Source: Bacillus sp. FJAT-27916
Lineage (GTDB): Bacteria; Bacillota; Bacilli; Bacillales; Pradoshiaceae
DNA: 64,000 nucleotides
Assembly: GCF_001183965.1 (NCBI RefSeq)
Contig: NZ_LFZV01000001.1
Coordinates: 3,523,843 to 3,587,842, forward strand
Direction: 5' to 3'
A program made the position numbers and the translations under genes. Below, one piece after another: positions 36,217-45,162 of the stretch (positions are counted from its first letter, which is position 1; each line of letters starts with the position of its first letter). The notes beneath the pieces are model-generated. The model made no database searches. It was not told the origin of the DNA and saw only the letters and a list, made by a program, of their open reading frames with translations.

Positions 36217-36256
36217 CAAAAAAAGACCCTGATTTCCAAAGTGAAATCAGGGTTAG
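36217..36256 (-). terminator. Intrinsic terminator of the DUF4256 gene
   Basis: On the minus strand: perfect 11-bp stem ACCCTGATTTC/GAAATCAGGGT followed by seven T. Confidence 0.9.
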
Positions 36257-36260
36257 TTGA

Positions 36261-36818
36261 TCAGACCCGCAGCAAGCCGCGAAAGCCTCTGGCAGCATAA
36301 TATGAATCTGCGCCATTATGATACATAAACACCATGTCATAGCGTCGGTCACAAAAAATGGCTCCGCCAAGAGTACGAATCGCAGCAGGCGTTTGCACCC
36401 AGCTGGAGGTCTTTAGATCAAATTCACCAAACTTCTGCAGATTCCGGTACTGTTCCTCCGTTAAAATCTCAATCCCCATATCGGCAGCCATATCCATTGC
36501 ACTCGTTTTCGGTTTATTCTTCTTCCTTGCCTCCAGTGCTTCGCGGTCATAGCACACGCTTCTCCGTCCTTTAGGACTTTCCGCTGAACAATCATAAAAG
36601 ACATACTCGCCTGCTAGATGACCTTCCTCCACTACATCCGGCTCTCCGCCAGTCTCTTCCATTTGATATAGAGACCACAGCTTTTCGGGATTGGCCTCCA
36701 ATTTCTCCTGAATCTGTGTCCATTCAATATTTGGATGGCGCTGTCTATTTTTCTCAAAACGGTCTTGCAGGGTGGTGAGCAGTGTTTGCTCTTGTTCTGG
36801 TGATAGGGTTCTCATCAT
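36261..36818 (-). CDS. DUF4256 family protein
   Basis: This 185-residue soluble protein of the DUF4256 family has the conserved C-terminal half SSWVQTPAAIRTLGGAIFCDRRYD and VFMYHNGADSYYAARGFRGLLRV. No catalytic function is known. The N-terminus is helical (LSPEQEQTLLTTLQDRFEKN). The gene stands alone with a terminator after it and a gene-free 400-bp region before it. Confidence 0.85.
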   Translation of the reverse strand: MMRTLSPEQEQTLLTTLQDRFEKNRQRHPNIEWTQIQEKLEANPEKLWSLYQMEETGGEPDVVEEGHLAGEYVFYDCSAESPKGRRSVCYDREALEARKKNKPKTSAMDMAADMGIEILTEEQYRNLQKFGEFDLKTSSWVQTPAAIRTLGGAIFCDRRYDMVFMYHNGADSYYAARGFRGLLRV

Positions 36819-37230
36819 TACCCCTCCAATTCATTATTCATTCACAAAATAATTATGAAGATCCATCGATTTATTGAAGAGACCAAATGTCTACATTCAA
36901 GCTTTTACAAAACCTGCATACCTTAATGAACTTCTACATTGGAACAAAACACGATATTCATTTTTTTCGCTAATCCGCTTTTTTGTTAAGGAATGCTTAG
37001 GCCTTATTACTAATCTTTCTGTTTCTATCATACAGTCAAACACTTTTTTTACTTCTAACAATGTGATATCTTCCTTTCAAAATCTTGTTTTGAGAACGAT
37101 TGATTACATTAACCTAAGTAATCAATATTGCGGAATTTTTATCGTTTACTCTTCATGTTAGGTAACAATCCCGCCCCGTGGCGGATGAACGCCCTCTAAT
37201 ACAGCACATAGGTAATCCTTTGTACTATTA
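36819..37230. other. 412-bp gap without a convincing gene
   Basis: AT-rich. A 95-codon TTG-started frame on the plus strand lacks a ribosome site and is not called. Near 37170 an imperfect GGGCGTTCATCC/GGGAT hairpin (minus strand) may be a worn copy of the cassette repeat hairpin. Confidence 0.5.
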
Positions 37231-37446
37231 CTAGGACAACTTTATATTTCTCAAATAGACTAATGCAGAGAGTATACTAATAATCAAATAGTATATGCCT
37301 ACTATCGAGAATGCCTCAGTCGCTACTACTCCAATGTCTTTATCTAGAATAAATGCTCTCCATAAGAAAGAGCTAATAATGAGCAGTATAGGATATGCTA
37401 CAAAGAAACCTGCAAAGTAAAGTTTAGTTTTCTTACTATCGTTCAT
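37231..37446 (-). CDS. Small membrane protein, 71 aa
   Basis: This 71-residue protein has two hydrophobic helices (LYFAGFFVAYPILLIISSFLW and VGIYYLIISILSALVYL) and short charged ends. AAGGGG lies 6 bases before the ATG and a TATAAT-like box (TATAATATGG) lies further upstream, so it is a credible gene. It belongs to a patch of orphan small genes on the minus strand and lies directly after a copy of the dispersed repeat at 37499. Function unknown. Confidence 0.6.
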   Translation of the reverse strand: MNDSKKTKLYFAGFFVAYPILLIISSFLWRAFILDKDIGVVATEAFSIVGIYYLIISILSALVYLRNIKLS

Positions 37447-37498
37447 ATATTCCCCTTACAGAAAAAAACATTATCCATATTATACCACATTGAATTTT

Positions 37499-37570
37499 CA
37501 GCTGACCTGTCCTTCGCATTATCAGGATGTCAACAATAAAAGACATTAATCCTTCTCGGATTAATGTCCC
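37499..37570 (-). repeat. Cassette repeat, minus-strand copy M1
   Basis: On the minus strand: perfect 11-bp hairpin GACATTAATCC/GGATTAATGTC, a T-rich run, TTGTTGA, about 17 bases, then GGACAGGTCAGCTG. The order and spacing match the plus-strand copy at 59527 (TTGTTGA ... GGACAGGTTAGTTG). The hairpin is also the terminator of the HNH gene. Confidence 0.65.
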
Positions 37571-37857
37571 CTATAGCTGGATTTTTTTATACGTGGCAAT
37601 TTACCTGCCGGCTGCTTTTTTATCCAATTTAGATATTTTTTCATTTCAGGGTCATCCTGTAATCTTTCAATTGTATTAAGCCTTATAGCCAATTCCGAAT
37701 TTGAATAAAGGGCGTGAAGCTGTTTATGGCAAGGAATACACAGTTGTGATGTATCTTCAGGGCCTCCCCCAAATTCTCTCGGAGTTAAATGGTGAATGGT
37801 ACGCTCCACATCATCCCTTAAACAAAGTTCACACCTGCCTCTCCCTGCTTTAGTCAT
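37561..37857 (-). CDS. HNH endonuclease-like protein
   Basis: This 98-residue protein has an HNH-type zinc-finger nuclease core: Cys9-x2-Cys12 (CELC), His22-His23 in TIHHLTPREFGGG, and Cys40-x2-Cys43 followed by HKQLHALY. Such small HNH proteins cut DNA in phages, mobile elements and toxins; stand-alone copies are often uncharacterised. The remaining 45 residues are basic (IKKQPAGKLPRIKKSSYRGH). AGGAAG precedes the ATG at 8 bases. The stop codon lies in the hairpin of repeat M1. Confidence 0.8.
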   Translation of the reverse strand: MTKAGRGRCELCLRDDVERTIHHLTPREFGGGPEDTSQLCIPCHKQLHALYSNSELAIRLNTIERLQDDPEMKKYLNWIKKQPAGKLPRIKKSSYRGH

Positions 37858-38193
37858 TGCGATATCTTCCTTTCTCCTGTCTGATTAACCTTCGTGATAC
37901 CAGTAATCTTAAATCGGCTTTACTTTGCAACTCTTCCTGACTATTTTACCAATTTAGATTAAAACGATTCCCTTATGCTCCATCAAATGGACCTTCTTCC
38001 TCTTTATATAGAGAGGATTGATTCTAATACTGAAAATTCAACCTGGAAAATGATCATTCAAAAAAGAAAGAGATTTCAACGATGGCTCTTCTAATACGAA
38101 AGGATTCGCTTTGATGTGCCTTACTAATGTATACTCTGAATCATTATCTTCTTATTAAGACCCGGCATCACCGCTGGAACTCTAACAGCTAAG
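37858..38193. other. 336-bp gap, no gene seen
   Basis: AT-rich sequence between two orphan genes on the minus strand. It has no long frame, clear hairpin with T run, or recognisable promoter that I can support. Confidence 0.4.
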
Positions 38194-38580
38194 CTACTTA
38201 TTAATCAAAATGACAAACACTAGCACAACCATTAGTGATGCAATAATGACGGTCAGCCATCCAATCTTCACCTTTTTTAATAAACGATCCACAATAAAGA
38301 ATAAGATAGCAGAAACAAGACCTGGAAAAAGGAACAGCACTCCTCCACAGCAATGAATTATGAAAGAAATGATTTCGCGAATATATGCTCTTTTAGAAGG
38401 TTTCCTACTAAACCAATCACTAAAGATAGAAACAATAACTCCGTAGGTAATAGCAAACATTAAGTTCAAATAATACAAATTGAAAAAAAGATCCCCTTCA
38501 AGCCAATCAGGTGTTGAAAGAATCAGTGTAAATAGTAAACTACTTAGAATAGCCGTTAATAGTTTTCTTTTTAAAATAAT
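38194..38580 (-). CDS. Hypothetical four-helix membrane protein, probable ATT start
   Basis: This membrane protein has about 128 residues if started at ATT 38580, which lies 5 bases after the only good ribosome site (GGGAGG). The in-frame TTG at 38478 would remove the first membrane helix (LLTAILSSLLFTLILST) and has no ribosome site. There is no ATG, GTG or TTG between the upstream stop and that TTG. The rest has three more hydrophobic stretches (NLMFAITYGVIVSIFS, CCGGVLFLFPGLVSAILFFI, WLTVIIASLMVVLVFVILI). No family was recognised. Confidence 0.6.
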   Translation of the reverse strand: MILKRKLLTAILSSLLFTLILSTPDWLEGDLFFNLYYLNLMFAITYGVIVSIFSDWFSRKPSKRAYIREIISFIIHCCGGVLFLFPGLVSAILFFIVDRLLKKVKIGWLTVIIASLMVVLVFVILINK

Positions 38581-38694
38581 AACAGCCTCCCTCTCCCTGC
38601 TATTGAGTGCTCATGCAAAGCGCTTTCTATCATAAATATTCGATAATTGATGGTCTATGCTACTTCATTAAGCTTCCTTACTCCAGGAGGACGC

Positions 38695-38738
38695 TCAACA
38701 TAAAAGGACATTCATCCTTTTTGAATGAATGCCTCCTA
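38695..38738 (-). repeat. Cassette repeat-like hairpin, minus-strand copy M2
   Basis: On the minus strand: GGCATTCATTC/GATGAATGTCC hairpin, TTTTATGTTGA spacer as in M1. The GGACAGG block is not evident. It also acts as terminator of the 69-aa gene. Confidence 0.5.
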
Positions 38739-38764
38739 CTGTATACCTTCTAATAAAATAAAAT

Positions 38765-38974
38765 TTATTCGTCAAAGTATGATGGGAGCTGTATGCCAAT
38801 ATCAAATAATAAACTATATACGATATAAAGAAATAAAGCCCAGTAACAAATATTCATAAATACCGTCCAGCTCCTATTTTCCTCATTCTCTATTCGACCT
38901 TTGTTTTTCCTTTTTCTATATAGACCTTGCACTTTCCTTAACTTTTGATTTTTATCTTGCTTGTTAGGGTACAT
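38765..38974 (-). CDS. Small membrane protein, 69 aa
   Basis: This 69-residue protein has a very basic N-terminal half (KLRKVQGLYRKRKNKGR) and one hydrophobic segment near the C-terminus (VFMNICYWALFLYIVYSLLF). ATG 38974 follows AGGAG by 8 bases; an earlier in-frame start has no site. Positive residues before the helix suggest an N-in topology. Function unknown. It is part of the minus-strand orphan-gene patch and is followed by repeat M2. Confidence 0.55.
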   Translation of the reverse strand: MYPNKQDKNQKLRKVQGLYRKRKNKGRIENEENRSWTVFMNICYWALFLYIVYSLLFDIGIQLPSYFDE

Positions 38975-39340
38975 CGATATCACTCCTGCTCCCTGTGTGA
39001 TGATTCATCTCCTTTGACGAACATTAACATTGCTTCTTTTTGAGTTATTCTTCTATATGCTTAAATCCTTCTTCCGCTGCCAGCCATGCTTTTAGCATTA
39101 GAAGCTTTTCATGTTCAAGAAAACGGAAAATCGGAGGTAAAAACAATACTATAAGGGCAATTCATATCAGCAGTCTTGTGATTGTTTCAGAAAACGTACC
39201 TTTACCTTTATACCATCCATTGAATTGCAGTTTATTTTTATAGAGACGTTCATTACAATCACTCTCCAAGATTTACTTCCCCGTACATTTCAACAAACCA
39301 CCCTCATTCGTTGAATAACGAAAGCGTTGCCGTCATTTGT
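38975..39340. other. 366-bp gap, no convincing gene
   Basis: A 67-codon plus-strand frame here lacks a ribosome site and family features. The small palindrome TTCGTTGAATAACGAA lies near 39308. Confidence 0.4.
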
Positions 39341-40975
39341 TTACACCGATAAAAATCTGCGTTTCAATAATTGAAGCCTCCTCATAATCCCTTGCAACTT
39401 CCCGTCAAAAATGGTCGTTAAGAGACCTGTCCGATAGGTTAAATACCCATAAATACCCACACCTGCCAATGTGCAAAGCAGCACTATGATGATGGATCCA
39501 AAACTGTCTTGCGAATGAATTACTGTGCCTAAGATGCTTTTAAGGGCTAGGACAATTCCGCACATGATGCCAGAAAGCAGGAATATAGATAAGATTCGCT
39601 TCATTAGCAGGAGATAGCGATAGCCGGTGAAATAATGAATGCAATAGAGGTTCATCAGGCAGGTCACCAAATAACCGAGGGTCGTGGCATAGACCGCTCC
39701 CTTCGTCTCAAACAGCTGGATGAGCGGGATATTAAAGGCTAGCTTACATAAGAAGCCTGTCAATAGACTCAGCACGGTATACTTTTGATAATTTGTTCCT
39801 TGCAGTACGGCAGCGGTCACTGAGAACAAGGCGAATAAGATAGCAGCCGGTGCATAGATGGCCAGTATCTCTCCTCCAAGCTCATTGAAGGTATAAAAGG
39901 CTGTATAAAGCGGACTTGCCAACACGGACATTCCCATCACTGCAGGAATCATGAAGAAGAACAACACTTGGAATGACTGGGTCAATTGATTTTGGAAGAC
40001 ACTTGAATTCCTCGTCATATAGGCGCTCGTTATAGCTGGAATCAAGGCAATCGACAGCGAGGTGGCCATTGTGTTCGGAATCAGAACAAGCTTCTGCGTA
40101 TTGAAATTTAAGATTCCAAAGGCCGACTTGATGATATTTTGATCATAACCAATGGATATCATTGCCCTCGTAAACGTTAGATTATCAACCAGCTGGAACA
40201 TGGACATCGAGATTCCTACCATTACGAAGGGGAAGGAGCTTAATAGGATTTCCTTGAATAACTGTATGGTACGAATCTGATGCTCTCCCCGATCTTTTTC
40301 CAACCGTTCTTTACGGAGCTTCGCATCCCTTCTCCAATACCACCATAGTATCAACGATCCGCCGACAGCCCCAGCTGCTGCAGCAAAGGTAGCGGCACTG
40401 ACTGCTGTTACGATGCTCCCGTTCAGTACTTTGATAACCACATAAGCGCCTGCCAGCAAGAAGCCGATTCGAACAATTTGCTCGATGACCTGTGAAATAG
40501 CCGTTGGTTTCATATCAGAATGTCCTTGGAAATATCCCCTGAAAATGCTCATACACGGAATGATTAGGAGTGCAAAGCTGACCGCCCTCATGACGGTTGT
40601 GATATCTTCTTCAGCATAGCCTTTTCCACCATAGCTGCCGACACTGGCCAGGACTGGTGCCAAAGTATACATGGCTGCAAAAGCGAGGAAACCCGTAACC
40701 AGCATTAATTTCACACTGACCTTGAACAATTGATGGCTAACTGCATACGCTTCCAATGAATTGTATTTAGCTATACTCTTAGACAAAGCCATCGGGATGC
40801 CGGCAGTTGAAATGCTGATAAAGATTGAATAAGGAACATACGAAAAGGTATACAACCCCGTCCCAGCCTCCCCAATCAGCCTCCCAAACGGAATTACATA
40901 CAAAAGCCCAAGGATCTTTGACAGCACCGAACCAACCGTTAAGATGAAAGCTCCCTGAATGAGCTTATTAGACAT
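39341..40975 (-). CDS. ytgP: MurJ/YtgP-like lipid flippase (MOP superfamily)
   Basis: This 544-residue membrane protein has about 14 hydrophobic helices and is the same length as B. subtilis YtgP (MurJ-type lipid II flippase). The N-terminus SNKLIQGAFILTVGSVLSKILG and the GEAGTGLYTFSYVPYSIFISIS block are typical. AALFAL/SVTAAVLQG and NTMATSLSIALIPAIT occur in the middle. Its likely role is moving lipid-linked wall precursors across the membrane. The SpoVB and polysaccharide-export relatives are alternatives. Start 40975 follows AGGAAAGAG; the longer frame has no site. Confidence 0.88.
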   Translation of the reverse strand: MSNKLIQGAFILTVGSVLSKILGLLYVIPFGRLIGEAGTGLYTFSYVPYSIFISISTAGIPMALSKSIAKYNSLEAYAVSHQLFKVSVKLMLVTGFLAFAAMYTLAPVLASVGSYGGKGYAEEDITTVMRAVSFALLIIPCMSIFRGYFQGHSDMKPTAISQVIEQIVRIGFLLAGAYVVIKVLNGSIVTAVSAATFAAAAGAVGGSLILWWYWRRDAKLRKERLEKDRGEHQIRTIQLFKEILLSSFPFVMVGISMSMFQLVDNLTFTRAMISIGYDQNIIKSAFGILNFNTQKLVLIPNTMATSLSIALIPAITSAYMTRNSSVFQNQLTQSFQVLFFFMIPAVMGMSVLASPLYTAFYTFNELGGEILAIYAPAAILFALFSVTAAVLQGTNYQKYTVLSLLTGFLCKLAFNIPLIQLFETKGAVYATTLGYLVTCLMNLYCIHYFTGYRYLLLMKRILSIFLLSGIMCGIVLALKSILGTVIHSQDSFGSIIIVLLCTLAGVGIYGYLTYRTGLLTTIFDGKLQGIMRRLQLLKRRFLSV

Positions 40976-41185
40976 AGAACCCAACTCTTTCCTTGTTATA
41001 TGATTACTAATACACAATACCATATTTTAGGCAAACAGGTTCTGAAGATTATGACGTTTCTCCGGAAACACCTAAACAGAGTAATCTTTTATCATTATTT
41101 TTAGATGGGCCAAGCTTACTCGTAAGGCTACTACTTTTTCAAGCGGTCTCCTCCTTTATCTCTTTTTTGGCTTAATCAGTCAGGA

Positions 41186-41232
41186 GAAAAAAGGCCTTTC
41201 AACCAGCTAACGAGCCGGTGAAAGACCTTCAC
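41186..41232 (-). terminator. Intrinsic terminator of the alkD-like gene
   Basis: On the minus strand: 17-bp imperfect stem (AAGGTCTTTCACCGGCT with its partner) and six T. Confidence 0.88.
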
Positions 41233-41234
41233 GA

Positions 41235-41918
41235 TTAAATATATTTACTGCCTTCCCTAACACTCAAGGGAGCCATTTGATCCTTATGCGTCTCCATAAA
41301 TCCTCTGACCCAATCGGGATTGACCTTCGAGTACTCCCTCAGACTCCACCCAATCGCCTTATTGATAAAAAATTCTTTCTGTCCGAGATTGTTTAGGATG
41401 ATTGTCTCTAACAACTGAACATTCGTGTTCTCTTTCCTTCCATTCTGATGGTCAATCGCAATCCTCCTTAGCCATATATCTTCATCTGTCGACCACCGCA
41501 GCATCAAATCATCAATCTCTTCACAAGGAAAATCAATATTGCCAATAAGCTTATCGAGCCCATCAATGGTATCCCACCATTGCTTCTCCTTCGCATAAGC
41601 AATCAAAGAGTTAAGATCACTGATGTGAATATATTTTGCGAGCGCATGTAAGTAATCAAGGACAAAGTATTGCATTTCTCTGTGATTATCTGCATAACAC
41701 CTATTTAAGAAGGACCAATCAATTTCTTTCTTCGCTTTTTCCTGTTTAATGATTTCCTTTGTCATTTCCTTTCTCTTCACCGCACCGATTCCATAGAAGG
41801 AGAAGTGATTTTTCATATAGGCGGCCATGGATTCGGCTTTTGCCTCATCTTTATGCAACTCAAAAATCTGCCGCAAATGTTCGTATTTTTCATGAGAGCG
41901 TCCATTTTCTTGATCCAT
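41235..41918 (-). CDS. DNA alkylation repair protein, AlkD-like HEAT-repeat
   Basis: This 227-residue protein of the AlkD superfamily (HEAT-like helical repeats) includes enzymes removing 3-methyladenine or 7-methylguanine. Conserved parts are FYGIGAVKRKEMTKEII, WWDTIDGLDKLIGNI and WLRRIAIDHQNGRKENTN. Then FFINKAIGWSLREYSKVNPDWVRGF follows, with the Trp-Arg-Glu region typical of the family. ATG 41918 follows GGAGG at 8 bases. It is a single gene with its own terminator. A second repair glycosylase lies at 51.6-52.5 kb. Confidence 0.9.
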   Translation of the reverse strand: MDQENGRSHEKYEHLRQIFELHKDEAKAESMAAYMKNHFSFYGIGAVKRKEMTKEIIKQEKAKKEIDWSFLNRCYADNHREMQYFVLDYLHALAKYIHISDLNSLIAYAKEKQWWDTIDGLDKLIGNIDFPCEEIDDLMLRWSTDEDIWLRRIAIDHQNGRKENTNVQLLETIILNNLGQKEFFINKAIGWSLREYSKVNPDWVRGFMETHKDQMAPLSVREGSKYI

Positions 41919-42041
41919 GTGAAATCCCTCCAATTCACCATCTTTATAAAGAACCTATTAATGTAAGTATAACAGGCTTCATCCCCGTTCATACGAAAGG
42001 GAAAACACATACGAGATGCGTCTTCCCTGCTTAAAAACCGT

Positions 42042-43355
42042 TTATTTATCACCGACTATTTTAGCAGCCTCTTCTTCATCTGCCTCAATCGTGGTAATAT
42101 GCTGATATTTATATGACAGAATACGTTCAACCGCCTCATCAACTCTTGATATCGGTATTTCTCCAGATTGAACACCCTCTAAGATACCGTTGAACACTTG
42201 CTTTTGGCTCTCTTCTGTATGGCACACGAGCAACATATCCGCTCCCGCCGAGACTGCCTGGCAGCCTAGATCCTCATAGGTAAAGTATTTATTGACTGCC
42301 CCCATTTCCAAGTCATCGGTTACAACAATCCCCGTATAGCCTAATTGGTCACGAAGCAGATCCTGCATAATAACAGGGGAAATGCTGGCTGGGTGTTCTT
42401 TATCATAGGCTGGGTATTTGATATGCGTTACCATCACGAAGAAATCATCATGATTCAGTTCTTGAATCACCTTTTTAAATGGATAGATATCGTTATTCTC
42501 CAAATCCAATTGGTCAGCATCGACGGCAGATGTATCCTCATGCGGATCGACATTACTGCGTCCATTACCCGGAAAATGTTTTACCGTAGCGGTTACGCCG
42601 CCCGCGACTAAACCGGATATCACCTCACTACCATACTCCCCGGTCAGAAGCGGATCTGTTCCAAATGAACGGCTGTCCGTATCAGACAAATCAAGGACTG
42701 GCGCAAAATTAATCGTAAATCCCATTGCTGCCAGCTGTTGGCCTGTCCTGACGGCGAGCTTGCTGATGGCCTTTTTATCGCCTTTCTCTCCAAGTGCCTG
42801 CTGGGAAGGCAGTGAGGAGAAATATTCCTTCATTCTTATAATTGCCCCGCCCTCTTGGTCCACACTAAAGGTTAAAGGAATTTGAAGAGAGGATGAATAG
42901 GCTATCTTCTGTAATTGATTGGTCAATTTGGCCACTTGAGATGGGTTCTCCATATTGCGATCAAACAAGATTACACCGCCTGCATGGTAATCACGAATCA
43001 TCCGTTCAATATGCTCATCTGATTCAGTGGATTGAAAGCCGACCACCAGCATCTGACCAATTTTTTCTTCAAGGGTCATCGATTCCAGCATACGCCTCAC
43101 CTTCTCTTCAACAGAATCAGCATCCTGATAGTAGGTGACCGGTTCAATTTTTGTACTACTGTTTTGATGATCAGCGTTTAAATGGACTCCCTCTTTAGAG
43201 GAGTGATGATTAGATTCAGCCCTATGCGCTGAGTGTGTATCCTCCTTCGCAAAATCCTTATAATAGGTAAAGAGGCCGCCCGCTGCTAAAACAACTCCTA
43301 CACCAATAAACAACAAGATAGACAGCAGCCATTTTTTTCTCCTGCCATGCCTCAT
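42042..43355 (-). CDS. Glycoside hydrolase family 3, NagZ-like beta-N-acetylhexosaminidase
   Basis: This 437-residue GH3 enzyme has an N-terminal membrane anchor (LLSILLFIGVGVVLAAGGLF), so it acts at the outer membrane surface or wall. The catalytic domain has the NagZ-type substrate loop KHFPGNGRSNVDPHEDTSAV and the nucleophile Asp in GIVVTDDLEMGA. DQEGG marks the sugar-binding site. It probably removes N-acetylglucosamine from peptidoglycan fragments. Its ATG overlaps the stop of the upstream TcaA-like gene by 4 bp, so the two are translationally coupled. Confidence 0.9.
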   Translation of the reverse strand: MRHGRRKKWLLSILLFIGVGVVLAAGGLFTYYKDFAKEDTHSAHRAESNHHSSKEGVHLNADHQNSSTKIEPVTYYQDADSVEEKVRRMLESMTLEEKIGQMLVVGFQSTESDEHIERMIRDYHAGGVILFDRNMENPSQVAKLTNQLQKIAYSSSLQIPLTFSVDQEGGAIIRMKEYFSSLPSQQALGEKGDKKAISKLAVRTGQQLAAMGFTINFAPVLDLSDTDSRSFGTDPLLTGEYGSEVISGLVAGGVTATVKHFPGNGRSNVDPHEDTSAVDADQLDLENNDIYPFKKVIQELNHDDFFVMVTHIKYPAYDKEHPASISPVIMQDLLRDQLGYTGIVVTDDLEMGAVNKYFTYEDLGCQAVSAGADMLLVCHTEESQKQVFNGILEGVQSGEIPISRVDEAVERILSYKYQHITTIEADEEEAAKIVGDK

Positions 43356-44776
43356 GATTCTGTCTTGGAACTTATCTTAGTTAATTTAGCTTTATCAAGA
43401 TACCAGCTTCCATTTTCCTTAACTAAGTGCCAATCCCCCTCCCATTGCTGAACTAATGTGGTATTGCCTTTATGATCATCATAAGAAGTCATGACAATAT
43501 GAGCTTTAGCCTTTGAACCATTAATCTCCTTAACACTAACAGAATTGACGACATCAGATTGATTATTCTCCAATCCTTTTGACCAGTCACTTAAGGATAG
43601 ACTGCTTCTTTTCTCTGAAGAGAATAAATTATAGGCTGCTTCGAAATGATTATCTGTAATATGTTGATAATGGGTGTATATCACTTCTTGTATAAGCCTT
43701 TCATCAATGCTGTCTTCATCCTCCTCGGAAGAAACCTCCGTATCATATGTATCCACATCATCAAAAAGGAAGTCTGCACTATACATTCCCTCTTTAACGG
43801 TCACCGTATCTGATTTTAATGTTTCTTTTCCAATCTTCCATTCAGCATGCAGTTTGACAGATCCATCCATCGGCAGCGGGCCAATTTCATCTATCTCCTT
43901 CAATTTCTTTTTCGTACTTTTCCCATTCACAAACAATACGGCCTCGTCTTCATTTGTATAAATGCTCAAGAAATAATCATCCCAAGAAAACTGGCTGGAT
44001 GCCGTGCGGTCCTCGAGTGAAGAAACATCAAATTTGTCACTTTGTGTGACCTTCCCATAACCCCCTTCTGCCACAGCCTTAATGGTATGCTCTCCAGGAA
44101 GATACGGGCCAAACAATTCTTCCGCCTCATCACTGACTGTACCGGCCTTTTGACCATCTATTTGTATCTCTGTTTTGTTATAGTCGGAGGTAATATTCAC
44201 ATAACATGGCTGTACCTCAATCACATAATGATCAAAGATTCCCCATTTTTTCCCGCCCAGCTTTACATTAGCCAGATTATTCATGTCAACTCCAGCCTCA
44301 TAAGAATGGAAATCTTCCTTATAATAATTAGCCTCGGTTTCTAAATCCTCATATAATTCCGAATAAATTTTAGGATTATCATTAAGATAGGTAATGAACG
44401 CCTCAGTTTGTTCTGCAGTTGCTTTCATTTCCCTTTGTCCATCATTAATATAAGCTCGTACCTTATTCGTTTGTTTGCCTTCAACAGCTGCGGCAAAACC
44501 TTCTACCACTTTATCTGGAGATAAATATATGTTTTTAAGATAATAATAACCACCGCCTAAAAGAAGAAGAGCCAAAAGAGCGATAATGGTTATGATTGGT
44601 TTTTTCCTTCTCTTTGCCGACCCTTCATTTAATGGCTTTGATTCATGACTTCCATCAGTCTCTTTCTTCCCAGAGCGTGATTTGGATTCAGTCTGTTCAC
44701 CAATCGGCCTTCCACATTTTGCACAGAATTTGGCACCCTCCTTGAGCTTGTTTCCACAGTTCTTGCAGTAATTCAT
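43352..44776 (-). CDS. TcaA-like zinc-ribbon membrane protein 1
   Basis: This 474-residue protein has an N-terminal zinc ribbon (CKNCG near residue 4 and CAKCG near 18), a membrane helix (KKPIITIIALLALLLLGGGYYY, about 60-80) and a large outside part. The outside part has repeated TcaA domains (VVEGFAAAVEGKQTNKVRAY, then PGEHTIKAVAEG) and ends in an NTF2-like fold (YTHYQHITDNHFEAAYNLFS). TcaA proteins of staphylococci affect glycopeptide resistance and wall turnover. Start 44776 follows AAGGAAGTG. It is coupled to a GH3 enzyme, which fits a wall role. Confidence 0.85.
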   Translation of the reverse strand: MNYCKNCGNKLKEGAKFCAKCGRPIGEQTESKSRSGKKETDGSHESKPLNEGSAKRRKKPIITIIALLALLLLGGGYYYLKNIYLSPDKVVEGFAAAVEGKQTNKVRAYINDGQREMKATAEQTEAFITYLNDNPKIYSELYEDLETEANYYKEDFHSYEAGVDMNNLANVKLGGKKWGIFDHYVIEVQPCYVNITSDYNKTEIQIDGQKAGTVSDEAEELFGPYLPGEHTIKAVAEGGYGKVTQSDKFDVSSLEDRTASSQFSWDDYFLSIYTNEDEAVLFVNGKSTKKKLKEIDEIGPLPMDGSVKLHAEWKIGKETLKSDTVTVKEGMYSADFLFDDVDTYDTEVSSEEDEDSIDERLIQEVIYTHYQHITDNHFEAAYNLFSSEKRSSLSLSDWSKGLENNQSDVVNSVSVKEINGSKAKAHIVMTSYDDHKGNTTLVQQWEGDWHLVKENGSWYLDKAKLTKISSKTES

Positions 44777-44930
44777 CGTTAACACTTCCTTGCTGTATAA
44801 GATCTGGTAGTTTAAATTATACAGGTTAAATTCCAAATATTAAATTATTTTAGTATAATTTAATTTATTCATCTATTTACTTCTCCCTTCTTTTTTCACT
44901 CGGGTACTTTAAAAATAGGCTAGGAAAAAT

Positions 44931-44964
44931 GAAACAAAACGGATTTCGACTGAACGAAATCCGT
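44931..44964 (-). terminator. Possible second terminator or hairpin after the PTS operon
   Basis: Perfect 10-bp stem ACGGATTTCG/CGAAATCCGT. On the minus strand it is followed by TTTTGTTTC, a weak T tract. Confidence 0.5.
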
Positions 44965-45063
44965 ATCAGATTAAACAATGCCATTTTGTCATTTATTACT
45001 TTTCCCCATTCCTTACAGCCATCTGTAGCTTCTATTATCAGCACTATCTGTTACCCAAACGCA

Positions 45064-45109
45064 TAAAAAAAAGCACCTCCCAAAATTCTCATTTCAGGAG
45101 GTGCTTTTC
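45064..45109 (-). terminator. Terminator of the mannose-family PTS operon
   Basis: On the minus strand: stem AAAAGCACCTCC/GGAGGTGCTTTT with eight T. Confidence 0.88.
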
Positions 45110-45162
45110 TATTTGTTTTCTACAGTTATAATACCAATAAAAGCTGTAAAAAATCTTATTTA

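Noticed and set aside
36874..37161. 95-codon plus-strand frame
   Set aside because: TTG start without ribosome site, no family blocks, low-complexity AT-rich sequence.
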